DNA of 64,000 bases from Exiguobacterium sp. Leaf196 (GTDB lineage: Bacteria; Bacillota; Bacilli; Exiguobacteriales; Exiguobacteriaceae): positions 434,001-498,000 of the forward strand of contig NZ_LMPV01000006.1 in assembly GCF_001423965.1 (NCBI RefSeq), in the 5' to 3' direction. Positions 18,848 through 28,700 of the stretch are shown in pieces. Every line of letters begins with the position of its first letter. Positions within the stretch are counted from its first letter, which is position 1. Made by a program: the position numbers and the translations under genes. A model generated the notes under the pieces. The model saw only the letters and a program-made list of their open reading frames with translations, ran no database searches and was not told where the DNA came from.

Positions 18848-19763
18848 CCGGAAGTGTTGCGAGAATCTCACGACCGCCCGAAGCAAGCAGACGTTCGGCA
18901 ACGTCTTGACCGAGATGCATCGGGTCAAGACCTGATTCGCGCTCGATTAGAATTTGCTCCCCATCGACGGATCCGATGAATCCGACAAGTGTCGTTGACA
19001 TGTCTTCGTTAATCGTCGCGAATCCACCGACCGGAACGTGACAGCTACCTTCGATGGCTGCTAGGAAAGCGCGTTCTGCGTATGCCACTTTTTCTGTCAT
19101 CTGATCATGGATCAGGTGCAGGAGATCACGTACTTCTTGATCATGTTCGCGACATTCGATACCGAGGATTCCTTGACCGACAGCTGGAATCATGTCTTCT
19201 GTTGAAAGATATTCCGAAACGACATCTTCAGACCAACCCATCCGTTTTAAACCAGCTGCTGCAAGCAGAATCCCGTCAAACGGACCATTTTTTAATTTAT
19301 CAAGTCGTGTATCGATGTTCCCGCGAATCGATTCGATTTTTAAATCAGGGCGGAGTTTTAGCAATTGTGATCCACGACGTAAGCTGCTCGTGCCGACAAC
19401 CGCACCTTCTGGCAAGGAAGCAAGACCTTCTCCTGTTTTCGTGATCAAGGCATCACGCGCATCGACACGTGCCGGTGTGGCACCGATGATGAGACCATCC
19501 GGTAGTTCAGACGGTAAATCCTTCATGCTGTGAACAGCAAAATCGATTTCTTCGTCAATCATCTGCTGTTCGATCTCTTTTACGAATAACCCTTTACCAC
19601 CGACTTTTGAGAGCGTCACATCCAAAATGCGGTCTCCTTTTGTGATGATGTTCTTGATTTCGAACTCATACGGCGCGCCGGCTTGTTTCAACTGGTCAAT
19701 GACCCATTTCGTTTGTGTCATCGCTAGCTTCGAGCTTCGCGATCCAACAATGATTTTTCGCAT
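18837..19763 (-). CDS. hemC: Hydroxymethylbilane synthase (porphobilinogen deaminase)
   Basis: Joins four porphobilinogen units into hydroxymethylbilane. 308 residues from the ATG at 19763 (MRKIIVGSRSSKLA), with TCCCCC complement GGGGGA 7 nt upstream; the longer frame to 19817 lacks homology. Signature regions are GSRSSKLA, DFAVHSMKDLP, GTSSLRR and RGNIDTRL. The dipyrromethane cofactor cysteine is in EGSCHVPVGGF (about residue 240). The gene follows hemA after 83 nt. In B. subtilis hemX sits in this place; here there is only a GC-rich hairpin. Confidence 0.96.
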   Translation of the reverse strand: MRKIIVGSRSSKLAMTQTKWVIDQLKQAGAPYEFEIKNIITKGDRILDVTLSKVGGKGLFVKEIEQQMIDEEIDFAVHSMKDLPSELPDGLIIGATPARVDARDALITKTGEGLASLPEGAVVGTSSLRRGSQLLKLRPDLKIESIRGNIDTRLDKLKNGPFDGILLAAAGLKRMGWSEDVVSEYLSTEDMIPAVGQGILGIECREHDQEVRDLLHLIHDQMTEKVAYAERAFLAAIEGSCHVPVGGFATINEDMSTTLVGFIGSVDGEQILIERESGLDPMHLGQDVAERLLASGGREILATLPDDL

Positions 19764-19790
19764 GCTAAAATCCCCCTGTACAATGATAAA

Positions 19791-19811
19791 GGGGCGGCAC
19801 AAGTCCGCCCC
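19791..19811 (-). terminator. GC-rich hairpin between hemA and hemC (attenuator or processing site)
   Basis: GGGGCGG and CCGCCCC form a perfect 7-bp stem with a 7-nt loop. Only three T follow on the minus strand, so it is a weak terminator at best. It may protect the hemA message end or set the hemA:hemCDBL ratio. Confidence 0.5.
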
Positions 19812-19846
19812 ATGCATTTTCTATTGTAACACAAATCGTACTTTGT

Positions 19847-21187
19847 TCACCGGTTCACAGCTTTTGCTGAAGGTGTCGTCTCTTCTGACGTCACGATTTC
19901 ATCTTCGAGCCCATCAAACAAGTCTTCGTTTAATGCGAACGTATCCATGAACTGCGCAATCCGCTCATCAGCATCCGGTTTCGCTGCCGCATCTTTGATG
20001 TAAGATAGCGGTTCACGCAACAATTGATTGATGATGGATTTCATGTGTTTACCAATGACGGTTTTTTCACGTTTTGACATCTCCGGTAATTTCCGTTCCA
20101 AGCTTTGCATTGTCTCTTGTTGAATCCGCAATGCTTGGTCTCGTAATTCCGTGATGATCGGCACGACACCAAGTGTCGTCATCCACCCTTCGAACTCAGC
20201 GATTGCCGCTTCGATTCGTTGTTCGATTTTCGCCGCTTCCTTCATCCGTTCCGCCATGTTTTGCTGGACGATCGATGTCAGATCATCGACATCATATAAA
20301 TGAACGCCTGGCAAGTCACCAACGGTCGGTTCGATGTCGCGCGGTACTGCGATGTCAATCAACAAGAATGGACGATCGTGACGGAACAGCTGTGCTGCTG
20401 CGATGTCTTCCCGTTTGATGATGGCACGTTTTGCACCTGTTGAAGAGATGACGATGTCTGCCCGAAGCAAACCGCACTGCATTTCATTAATCGAATGCGC
20501 TGATCCTTCGAACCGATTCGCGACCTCTTCTGCTTTGGCGAGCGTCCGGTTAAAGACCGTGATGTCACGAGCTCCTGCTTCATATAAGTTGAGCGTCGTC
20601 AATTCGCCAGTTTCTCCCGCACCGATGACGACAATCGATTTATCTTCAAGCGATCCGAGTAACTGTTCGGCAAGCGTGACGGCAGCAGCACTGACAGAAA
20701 CGGCATTTTCACCGATTCCAGTTTCTGCGTGAGCCCGTTTGGCGAGCGTGACCGCTTCTTTGAAGAGTTTGTTAAAGACCGTTCCTGTCGTTTCAAGCTT
20801 CTGTGCCATGAAGAAGCTTGTCTTGACCTGACCAAGGATTTGCGTTTCACCGACGATCATTGAATCAAGACCACTTGTCACGCGGAACAGATGTTTCATC
20901 GCATCGAATCCTTCATGGATGAAGAGATACGGCTCGAGCTCTTCCATCGTCAAACCAAACCAGTTTGCAAGGAAACGTTTTGTATAATACCGTCCTGTAT
21001 GTGGCTGATCCGTCACGACGTACAGTTCCGTCCGGTTACATGTCGAGACGATGACACTTTCAAAGATACTTTTTTCATCGCGCAATGCGACGACCGCTCC
21101 CTTCATCTCATGCTCCCCAAATGAGACTTGTTCGCGTATTGATACAGGCGCTGTTTTGTTATTCAAGCCGACCACTACGATATGCAT
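19847..21187 (-). CDS. hemA: Glutamyl-tRNA reductase
   Basis: First enzyme of the C5 haem pathway. It reduces glutamyl-tRNA(Glu) to glutamate-1-semialdehyde with NADPH. The 446 residues show the N-terminal catalytic segment with the essential Cys in STCNRTELYVV (about residues 48-58), the NADPH fold VIGAGETGELTTLNLYEAG, and the long C-terminal dimerisation helices. The start MHIVVVGLNNKTAPV is typical. It heads hemACDBL. Its promoter overlaps a PerR/Fur-like palindrome, suggesting peroxide- or metal-linked control as known for the B. subtilis operon. The C-terminal 20 residues (EEIVTSEETTPSAKAVNR region) look like a disordered extension. Confidence 0.96.
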   Translation of the reverse strand: MHIVVVGLNNKTAPVSIREQVSFGEHEMKGAVVALRDEKSIFESVIVSTCNRTELYVVTDQPHTGRYYTKRFLANWFGLTMEELEPYLFIHEGFDAMKHLFRVTSGLDSMIVGETQILGQVKTSFFMAQKLETTGTVFNKLFKEAVTLAKRAHAETGIGENAVSVSAAAVTLAEQLLGSLEDKSIVVIGAGETGELTTLNLYEAGARDITVFNRTLAKAEEVANRFEGSAHSINEMQCGLLRADIVISSTGAKRAIIKREDIAAAQLFRHDRPFLLIDIAVPRDIEPTVGDLPGVHLYDVDDLTSIVQQNMAERMKEAAKIEQRIEAAIAEFEGWMTTLGVVPIITELRDQALRIQQETMQSLERKLPEMSKREKTVIGKHMKSIINQLLREPLSYIKDAAAKPDADERIAQFMDTFALNEDLFDGLEDEIVTSEETTPSAKAVNR

Positions 21188-21248
21188 GCGCTCTACCCCT
21201 TACGTCCAAAGATTTCGTTCCGATCTATCTTTTCGTTCTCTATCCTAC

Positions 21249-21276
21249 ATTATAACCATTATAAAAAAGATTCCAA
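21249..21276 (-). promoter_or_regulatory. hemA promoter with PerR/Fur-like box
   Basis: On the minus strand TTGGAA (21271-21276) and TATAAT (21249-21254) are 16 nt apart. The stretch 21250-21264 reads TTATAATGGTTATAA, which matches the Per box TTATAATNATTATAA except for one G in the centre. It covers the -10 region, so a bound repressor would block the promoter. Confidence 0.7.
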
Positions 21277-21365
21277 TCAATTTATAAACTAAAATGAGTC
21301 GAAGTTGTGAAATCTTCTTCATTTTTTCTCTTCTTCTACCTTATCCCTCTCCCGTAAAAATCACA

Positions 21366-21396
21366 AACCCTCTGCTCCTAAAAAGAGCAGAGGGTT
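21366..21396 (-). terminator. Terminator after the permease gene
   Basis: AACCCTCTGCTC and GAGCAGAGGGTT form a perfect 12-bp stem with a 7-nt A/T-rich loop, followed by a T-rich stretch. It ends the unit that runs from about 28847 down through the glycosyltransferase locus and the permease. Confidence 0.88.
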
Positions 21397-21401
21397 ACAC
21401 T

Positions 21402-22544
21402 TTACTTCAACGATTCAGGTGATACCGTCACGTCCGGTACGTCGAGACGTTGCTGACGTAAACGATAAATCCGAGCGATGTTCTGAATGACGACTTTTGA
21501 GACCGCATAGGTCGGAACTGCCAAGATGACACCGATGATGCCACCGATTTTCCCGGCAACGAGCAAAACGATGATGATCGTCAAGGGATGGACCTTGAGT
21601 GTTTTTCCTTGAACGTAAGGAGAAATCAAGTTCGATTCGATTTGTTGCGCGACGACGATCGTGATGATCGCATAGACCGCTTTGATCGGATCATCAATGA
21701 ATCCGACAATGACTGCCGGGACGGCACCGATGTAAGGTCCAAGATACGGGATGATGTTCGTCACCGTACAGAATAAGGCAAGTAATAACGCATATTGAAT
21801 GTCAGCAATGAAAAAGCCGATCAAGGACATCACACCGACGCAGATTGAGACGATGACCTGTCCGTTGACGTAATGCTTCACTGTCACGTGCATGTCGTGC
21901 AGAATTTTACGCGTTTCCGTTTCGTAGCTACGCGGTAACAATTTCACGACGGAGTCAGGGAATTTATACCCGTCAAGCAACATATACACTAAGATGAACG
22001 GCACTAAGACGATGATTAAGACCGTCGAAGAGATGACACCGAAAATCGTTCCAACGGACGTTGAGACGGACTTGAAGACGGTACCGACATACGATGTTGC
22101 TTCATTCGTCCACTTATCAAATAAATCTGTATTCTCATGTACCCAGGTCGAGATAAAACGATTGTCCATCAGCTGATCGCGTAAATTTAACGTTTGATCA
22201 CGCAATTCGATGACGAGCGTCGGAATGCTCGTTGCAAAATCGGTCACCTGCTCAACTAAGATCGGTCCGATTGAAGCGACTGCGATCGTCAGGATCGTGA
22301 TGAAACCAAGTAAAACGATCAACACGGCAAGACCACGTTTCTTGACTCGTTTTTGCAACGCATCTACGATCCCAAGCGTGAAGTAATAGAAAATACCCGC
22401 AATAATGAGCGGTGGGAAGATCAATGCCAGCATGACTTTTATCGGCTGGAATAAAAATGAGATCTTTGTACCGACCCAGATGACAAGAAAAATCACTAAT
22501 ACCCAAATTAATGCTTTAAACCATTTGTTTCGTAACAAATCCAC
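21402..22544 (-). CDS. AI-2E family (PurR/YtvI-type) membrane transporter
   Basis: A 380-residue polytopic membrane protein. Two hydrophobic blocks at the N-terminus (about 11-30 and 35-57), another near 70-95, a soluble loop of about 60 residues (TNLRDQ region, 115-150), and a C-terminal half with several spans and the family pattern YLGPYIGAVPAVIVGF place it in the AI-2E transporter family. Members export diverse small solutes, and some are Na+/H+ or autoinducer exporters, so the substrate cannot be stated. It lies 27 nt after the glycosyltransferase gene with no terminator between, so it may be the last gene of that operon, and a strong terminator follows. The link to polysaccharide export is only positional. 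Confidence 0.88.
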   Translation of the reverse strand: MDLLRNKWFKALIWVLVIFLVIWVGTKISFLFQPIKVMLALIFPPLIIAGIFYYFTLGIVDALQKRVKKRGLAVLIVLLGFITILTIAVASIGPILVEQVTDFATSIPTLVIELRDQTLNLRDQLMDNRFISTWVHENTDLFDKWTNEATSYVGTVFKSVSTSVGTIFGVISSTVLIIVLVPFILVYMLLDGYKFPDSVVKLLPRSYETETRKILHDMHVTVKHYVNGQVIVSICVGVMSLIGFFIADIQYALLLALFCTVTNIIPYLGPYIGAVPAVIVGFIDDPIKAVYAIITIVVAQQIESNLISPYVQGKTLKVHPLTIIIVLLVAGKIGGIIGVILAVPTYAVSKVVIQNIARIYRLRQQRLDVPDVTVSPESLK

Positions 22545-22571
22545 CTAGCATATCCTCCTCATACCTATTCG

Positions 22572-24005
22572 TCAGCCGACTTTTTCCTCGGTGACGTCTT
22601 CGAGACGTTGGCGCTCCATCTGTCCCCAGTTTCCTCGACCAGTCAAGAATTGAATCAATCCACCTAGTTTGAAGAAGACTAAAATCGGACGGTACCAGAA
22701 CGACTCGGTCAAGGACCATAAATACAACCGAATCAATTCTTTGACGTTCTTGAATCGGTGCATCGTCCACTCTTCCAATAATACTGCACCTGCTGATAAT
22801 AAGGAACCATAGAGTAAAGCGACGACCAATAAGACGATACCAAATTCAAAGTTAAGCGTCCCGACGAGCAGGTTGAGCGGAATGATGAAATATCCGATCA
22901 GTTCAACGATAGGTCCGAGTAATTCAATCAAAAAGAAATATAGCATCGAAACGCCACCAACAGAACCATACTTCGGATTACCGATCATGCGCTTATGGGT
23001 CCAGAGCGTCTCAGCTAGCCCACGGTGCCAACGTGTTCGTTGTGACCGTAACACTTCCATTGACTCCGGAGCTTGCGTCCAGCAGACTGGTGCCGGAACG
23101 TACTCGATGCGTTTATCGAGTTTATTTTCCTTCATGTATCGGTGCAAACGAACGACAAGTTCCATGTCCTCACCGACAAGTCCTTCCTTGTATCCACCTG
23201 CCTGGACAACGATGTTCTTTTGGAACAGACCGAACGCACCAGAGACAATCAATAAGATGTTGAAACGGCTAAGTCCAAGGCGACCAAATAAGAATGCTCG
23301 GAAATATTCAATCATCTGCATCAAGACGATCCGTTGTTTTGGTGTCCGAATCTCGACGATTTCACCACCTTCAATCGTACAGCCATTGACGAGGAAGATT
23401 GAACCGCATGTCGCGACGACCTCTTCGTCGGACTCGACGATCGGTTTCATGACTTTTAATAGGGCATCCCGCTCTAAAATCGAATCCGCGTCAAGCGAGC
23501 AGAAATACGGATAACTGGAATGGTCGATACCGGCATTCAAGGCATCCGCCTTTCCACCATTCTCTTTATCGATAACGATCAAACGACTATCGATCCGCGA
23601 ACGGTAGACTTGTTTGACCGGCTTCGAACCAATTAGAATCCTCGGATAGCGGATTTCCTTCTCCAGCTCATACGATCGGAACAATTCGTCCATCGTTCCG
23701 TCCTTTGAACCATCATTGATGACGATGACTTCATGCTCCGGATAGTCAAGTGCTAGCAAAGCTTGGACACTCGAGACGATCGTATATTCCTCATTGTACG
23801 CTGGTACAAGGATACTGACCGGCCGTGTATAGAGAGAGCGCATCAGTGGCAAGTAAGAGCTCTCTTTCCGACGGAAGCGTTGCCGTCGCACCATTTGAGC
23901 TGAAATCAGGTAAAGCATCGAATAGAACACGATGACGAGTAACATATAAATCAACACTGTCCATGAAAGGACTTCAATAATGGCTTGGATTGTCTCAGAC
24001 GACAT
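22572..24005 (-). CDS. Membrane GT2 glycosyltransferase, processive (BcsA/PgaC/hyaluronan-type)
   Basis: A 477-residue membrane glycosyltransferase. One span lies at about 12-36, and several spans follow residue 350. The GT2 domain shows all processive-synthase landmarks: VSILVPAYNEE (63-73), INDGSKDGT (96-104), the DxD at 172-174 (SLDADS), the acceptor Asp in GED (278-280) and QRTRW (322-326). Enzymes with this layout polymerise one sugar nucleotide and pass the chain through their own membrane helices, so a surface homopolymer such as a beta-glucan or poly-N-acetylglucosamine is likely. No PilZ domain is present, so direct cyclic-di-GMP control is not evident. The ATG overlaps the HEAT-protein stop by 11 nt. 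Strong association with the two genes upstream implies one machine. Confidence 0.9.
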   Translation of the reverse strand: MSSETIQAIIEVLSWTVLIYMLLVIVFYSMLYLISAQMVRRQRFRRKESSYLPLMRSLYTRPVSILVPAYNEEYTIVSSVQALLALDYPEHEVIVINDGSKDGTMDELFRSYELEKEIRYPRILIGSKPVKQVYRSRIDSRLIVIDKENGGKADALNAGIDHSSYPYFCSLDADSILERDALLKVMKPIVESDEEVVATCGSIFLVNGCTIEGGEIVEIRTPKQRIVLMQMIEYFRAFLFGRLGLSRFNILLIVSGAFGLFQKNIVVQAGGYKEGLVGEDMELVVRLHRYMKENKLDKRIEYVPAPVCWTQAPESMEVLRSQRTRWHRGLAETLWTHKRMIGNPKYGSVGGVSMLYFFLIELLGPIVELIGYFIIPLNLLVGTLNFEFGIVLLVVALLYGSLLSAGAVLLEEWTMHRFKNVKELIRLYLWSLTESFWYRPILVFFKLGGLIQFLTGRGNWGQMERQRLEDVTEEKVG

Positions 24006-25017
24006 GATGTTTCATCTCCTTTGCCAACCGTTCTGTAGCTTTTTGACGCGCATAGCGGTCGGGGTGTGTACTTGATACCTTTGCCAATTGTTCGATCCCG
24101 CCACAAGCAAGCAGCGCATCAAAGGCAGCCGTCCGGACCCACCACGATCGACTACCGACAAACGGTAAGATCGCTGGTATCGCATCGGCTGGAACGACAT
24201 GTTCTAGGAAACGAAGGGCAAGCATTTGCTCAACCCAACTTGATTCTTCTTCCAAGTAAGGCACATATAACTTCCAGTCCTCCTCAAGCCCGATTCGCGT
24301 GAGCGCACGAAGGGCACGTTTTCGGATTTCCGGATTTTCATCTGTCGTCTTGTCACGAACGAGTGCGATATAACGTGTCTCATCGCGATCAAAGATCAAC
24401 TGAAGGATCGCTAACTTAAAGGACAGTGTCAATTCTTCAAACGCAGCCACCCATTCCTCTAAGTCTTGACTACGACCGACCGCAAGAATCGCACCGAAGA
24501 AACTAATCCCATTTTCTTGCTTGGCGATGGCGATCGCATCTTGCGGTGATAGTGAGACGAGGGTCCGAACGATGACATCGCTCTCTTCTTTTTCAATCGT
24601 GTTTCCCCAACGCGCATGAATCATCGGTGCGACTGCTACCAAACGGAATTGAGAGACGGCCTCATAAGCGTTCAAGCGACGGTCAATCCGGCGATGCTTC
24701 AATTGTTGTTCGTAATAGGCATGCATATTAGCAGCGACAAAAGCTTGCACTCGTTCGAGATGTGCCGGTGTTGCTGTTAAGTTGGATAGTGCGAAGAGTT
24801 CAAGCTCAGCTAAATCCTCGTTTCCTTTTTGAACCGTCGGCATGTCCTGACGTTCACCTGTCGCATAGTCGTAGATGTCATCTCGAAAGACAAGTTGCCA
24901 ATCGCTACGGGCATGCTCGCGGTTGGCACGTTTTCGTTTTTGAACGACGAGATAGACCAATGCTCCACCTTGTAAGAAAACGAGTACAACGATAAATACT
25001 AGAATCGCCTGCATCAT
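23995..25017 (-). CDS. HEAT-repeat protein with N-terminal membrane anchor
   Basis: A 340-residue protein. Residues 4-25 form one membrane span, followed by KRKR, which places the rest in the cytoplasm. From about residue 115 the sequence is alpha-helical with HEAT-like units, clearest at NPEIRKRALRALTRIG, SSWVEQMLALRFLEHV and SWWVRTAAFDALLACG. HEAT repeats act as protein-binding scaffolds. The gene overlaps the receiver-like gene upstream by ATGA and the glycosyltransferase gene downstream by 11 nt. This extreme packing suggests it bridges the receiver-like protein and the synthase. I know of no named member of this family. Confidence 0.82.
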   Translation of the reverse strand: MMQAILVFIVVLVFLQGGALVYLVVQKRKRANREHARSDWQLVFRDDIYDYATGERQDMPTVQKGNEDLAELELFALSNLTATPAHLERVQAFVAANMHAYYEQQLKHRRIDRRLNAYEAVSQFRLVAVAPMIHARWGNTIEKEESDVIVRTLVSLSPQDAIAIAKQENGISFFGAILAVGRSQDLEEWVAAFEELTLSFKLAILQLIFDRDETRYIALVRDKTTDENPEIRKRALRALTRIGLEEDWKLYVPYLEEESSWVEQMLALRFLEHVVPADAIPAILPFVGSRSWWVRTAAFDALLACGGIEQLAKVSSTHPDRYARQKATERLAKEMKHHVV

Positions 25018-25760
25018 CGGCCATCCTCAACTTTTCGGATCCACGCGCGGAATTCTTCGATTTTTAACGGAAGGGTCATAATGTAATCAACACCTCGGTC
25101 AATCGCAAGAACATGATCGCGTTCACGGTTGTACATCGAGATCATCATCGATTGGAACGGTGCGACACTCTGATGTTTTGCTCGCAGTAGTAATTCCAGC
25201 CCATCTGCTCGTGGTAATGCTGACGTAAACACGAGTAAGTACGGACGGGATGCTACGTACTCGTCAAGGAATGTTTCTGCTCGTTCGAATGTTACGAACC
25301 GTTCGAAGCGTTCCGTCAGTTCCCGTTCCATCATCCGACGGATATGCGGATCTTCCGTTACGACGACGACATCCGCGATATGATGGATTTTTTTATAACG
25401 CGCTAGCCGGTCAAGGACAAGCTCCCGCGATAGTGTCGCCGGTAGAATTTCTCGCGCATTTTCTAAACCATAGAAAGAAGTCTCTGTATTAAAATACACG
25501 ACAGGAATTCGTTCCTCGATGACAGGTTCGCTTGCGAGAACGACATCGGCATAAGAAATGTCCGTCCGCACGCACCATCCCTCTTCAATCAATCCGTTGA
25601 CCGCCTCCGGCATTTGTCCGACTGTGTGCACGAACAAGGTATTCGTCGACGATTGCCGGACGGTTTCTTCCGTCCATTCAATCGTCGAACTGACCTCACG
25701 ATCTTGACTTGTTGATTCAAACGACTGATTGATTAATTTCCACATCTCTTCACGTCGCAT
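25014..25760 (-). CDS. Response-regulator-like protein with degenerate receiver domain
   Basis: A 248-residue cytoplasmic protein. Residues 1-125 resemble a worn alpha/beta fold with no motif I can name. Residues 128-245 follow the CheY-like receiver pattern: the acidic pair E136-D137, strand YLLVF, the ALPRADGLELL helix start, the SMY strand and the IDRGVDYIMTLPL end. The phospho-acceptor Asp should be at 179 but is Thr, and the conserved Lys before the last helix is Leu230. It is therefore a pseudo-receiver that cannot be phosphorylated in the usual way. There is no DNA-binding or GGDEF output domain. Direct overlap with the HEAT gene suggests it works through protein contact. It starts immediately after the stop of the TIM-barrel gene. 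Confidence 0.82.
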   Translation of the reverse strand: MRREEMWKLINQSFESTSQDREVSSTIEWTEETVRQSSTNTLFVHTVGQMPEAVNGLIEEGWCVRTDISYADVVLASEPVIEERIPVVYFNTETSFYGLENAREILPATLSRELVLDRLARYKKIHHIADVVVVTEDPHIRRMMERELTERFERFVTFERAETFLDEYVASRPYLLVFTSALPRADGLELLLRAKHQSVAPFQSMMISMYNRERDHVLAIDRGVDYIMTLPLKIEEFRAWIRKVEDGR

Positions 25761-28700
25761 TTAGTTTCCTCCCTCAGTGAATGCTTTTTTCATCGTCCGA
25801 TAGACAGGTTTCAGTTCTTCTCGCTGTTGCGGATTCGTCCACTCTGCCCAGTTGTAGAAACCACGATCTTTTTCAGGGATACGTGTCTCACCGACTTGAC
25901 CTGTGACTTCGATTCCTTCCGTAATCATCTTCGCTTCTAATCCATCTTTCCAGAAGTCACCGATGATTTCATGTTTACTAGGGTCTCGCATATTCAAGAC
26001 CATCCATGGAATACGGAGCTCTACGGTTGGTTTCGTGATATCTGAGATATCTGTCAAGATATCGTCTGGTTCTCCTTCATGTAGAACACCCGTGTCCCAC
26101 TTGACGGCTGGTTTGACGATTTTTTTCGTCACCGGGTCGCGTCTTGCATAATCGAGCATTTGATAAATTGGAACGAACTTACCGCTGTCTTTTTGATCAG
26201 ACGGTGGTTTTACCATCTCAAACGGCATCTTGAGACCATAGTGATAACGGAAGATATCATAACGAGCATCGACATCGATGCGCGCCTTCTGATCGATCGT
26301 CAGGCGATATTCCGCTCCTTCATCAAGCATCAACGGACCGACTTTCGTATTCCCATCGTTTGGTTTCGTCGATAGCGCAAGTGTCGTCGGCTCTACTTTT
26401 TTCCGGTCGATACGCAAATAGAGATAGGCTTCGTCGGATGTCATATATATCGCTTGATCCTTATTTTCAGCGACTGGTGCATACCCTTTCCAATCATCCA
26501 ATTTCCCGTCAATGACGATATCTGAACGCAGGAAACCAAGCATACCGAAATGTTGTTCGCTCGTCTGGACATTCGACCAACGGGGACGCGTATTGGCATC
26601 ATCATAATCCATCGTGTTCCACGTCCGCTTGAACCATTCATCTTGCCAGATGAAGACGAGTCCACCGGCTGTTTTGACGTCTTTAATGTCTTGATAGAGT
26701 TGTGCGACGAGTTCGCCTTGTTTCTTCTCACTGACATGCCCTTGATCGAAACCATTTGGTCCGAGGTGCGTCTTCCCGCGAGAACTCGGAATTCCGAATT
26801 CTGATACAAGTAGCGGCATATCATGATAATCCTTCATCTTCTTCAAGTAACGGGCATACGATTCAGATCCTTTGTCCGTTTTTTGACTGTACTCTTCCTT
26901 GATGAACGAAGGATAGTACGGATAGATGTGGTAAGACGCGAACAAGCCACCCGGGAAATCCTTCGTTGCTTTTAAGTGATTGAAATCAATGGAGACGAGG
27001 TCCTGTTCTTCCTCAATCTCTTTTGGGTGTTTCAACGGATCCGTCGTCGGCCAGTTCGTCGAACCGATTGGTCGTGTTGTACCGTACTCTTTGATTTCGT
27101 GTGCAGTCGCCGTATCCATCCGACCTGCTAACCACGATTCGAAAGGAGACGCTTCTTTCGTCGTCGTTACGTATTGTCCTTCGAAACGTGTTCCTTTGTT
27201 CTTTTTATTTGTTTCAACGACAGCTTCCGGTAACCATTCGATTCCGAAGACGAATGCTGAAACGTATTGCGAGACGTCTGAAGTGTATGTTCCGGAAGCA
27301 TGACCAACAACTTCTTTAACGACTGCGTTTCCATGAATGACATCAACCATTCGTTTTGCTTCCGTATCTGTCATCTTCATGAACTTTGGATCGAATGCAT
27401 TTTTTAGTTCCTCGAACGGCTTCTCTTCGACCCACATGCCTTGCATGAGATAAATCGGTTGTTTCGCCTGTTCGTTGTAAGCTTTTAATGCATCGTAAAA
27501 AGCAGGAGGGTGCAACGTGTACACACGAATCGTATTGACCCCCATCGCTCCGATTTCCTTCAACCAACGATCATATTCGTTTCGGCTGATGGCATGTTCC
27601 CCAGGAAATGCACCTGGTCGACCAAGTCCAATGTTGACACCCTTAACGAAGTACGGCTTCCATTCACCATCTTGATACATCTCAAGTGTGTCCTGTCCTT
27701 CACGAGCTCGGGTCCGCAACTCTTGGTTACCGACCTTCGTTTGTGAAAGTGGTTTGACCTTCGCAGTTTGTGTCGAGATCCGTTTCGTATCCTCAAGAAT
27801 CCGCGTCAGCGTCGGGGCGTAAATCTTCCAGAAGAACGCTGATTCACTTTCCGCACTATCGAGGATGAACTGTTTGCGGAACCAATCGAGACCACTGTAT
27901 CGATAATAACGTGGGATATCCGCGACGTCCGTATAATCACCAGCAAAATAGTGACCACTTCCTTGCGTGACATACGCTGGAAACTCAAGCGGCAACTGGT
28001 ATTTTCGAAGCATTGCTTGTGTCTGTTTCGAAGGGTTCCAAGAGAAATGCGCTTGTTGTTTCCCGCCATCTAGTTCAAGAATCTCGAACCAGTAGTTATA
28101 ACGGACCTCATCTTTTGCATTCCCCTTATTTTGATCCCACTTGTAAAGTAAAGGAGTGTCATCATTGACGAAAAAAGCTTTTTCGGTCGAATCATTAATA
28201 AAAACATAACCCGGACCTGATAGTTTGAACTCTTTTTCTTTCGCTTGTGTTTTTAATTGAGCTACGACGTTTTTCTCAAGACCTTGCAGTTTTGTTAAAT
28301 CTGGGAAAAATCGACCGATCCATCCTGTCCAAGCCGTCCCGAATAATTGTCGAAACGCATTGGACCGCTCGACTGACGTCGGACTTGCTGCTGTATTAAA
28401 TTCCGCCACGACGGTTTTCCCTTGCGAAATCGCTTCAGTTGCGAGCTCGACGTCTTCTGTCGTCAAGCCACCACGATGTTCTTTTTTCCCGTTGACGTCA
28501 TATGATTTTCCGTACGTATCCGTAAACAACAGCACATCTGCTTTAGAGGCTTGTTGTAACATTTTTTTACCTTGTGTACCATCATAACGGTTGATGTAGT
28601 CCGAATACGTATAATCTTGCCCTTGCGTATTTCGGATCTTTAAGTGATTCAATAACCACGTCGTTCCGGCATGCTCTCGCTCTTCCGTTCCGTTCGTGTA

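Noticed and set aside
18167-18928. Longer hemD start at 18928
   Set aside because: The extra residues lie deep in hemC, lack a HemD-like sequence and have no ribosome binding site; the family N-terminus begins at 18847.
22873-23514. 213-codon plus-strand open frame inside the glycosyltransferase gene
   Set aside because: It is antisense to a gene with clear GT2 motifs, has no ribosome binding site and no recognisable domain.
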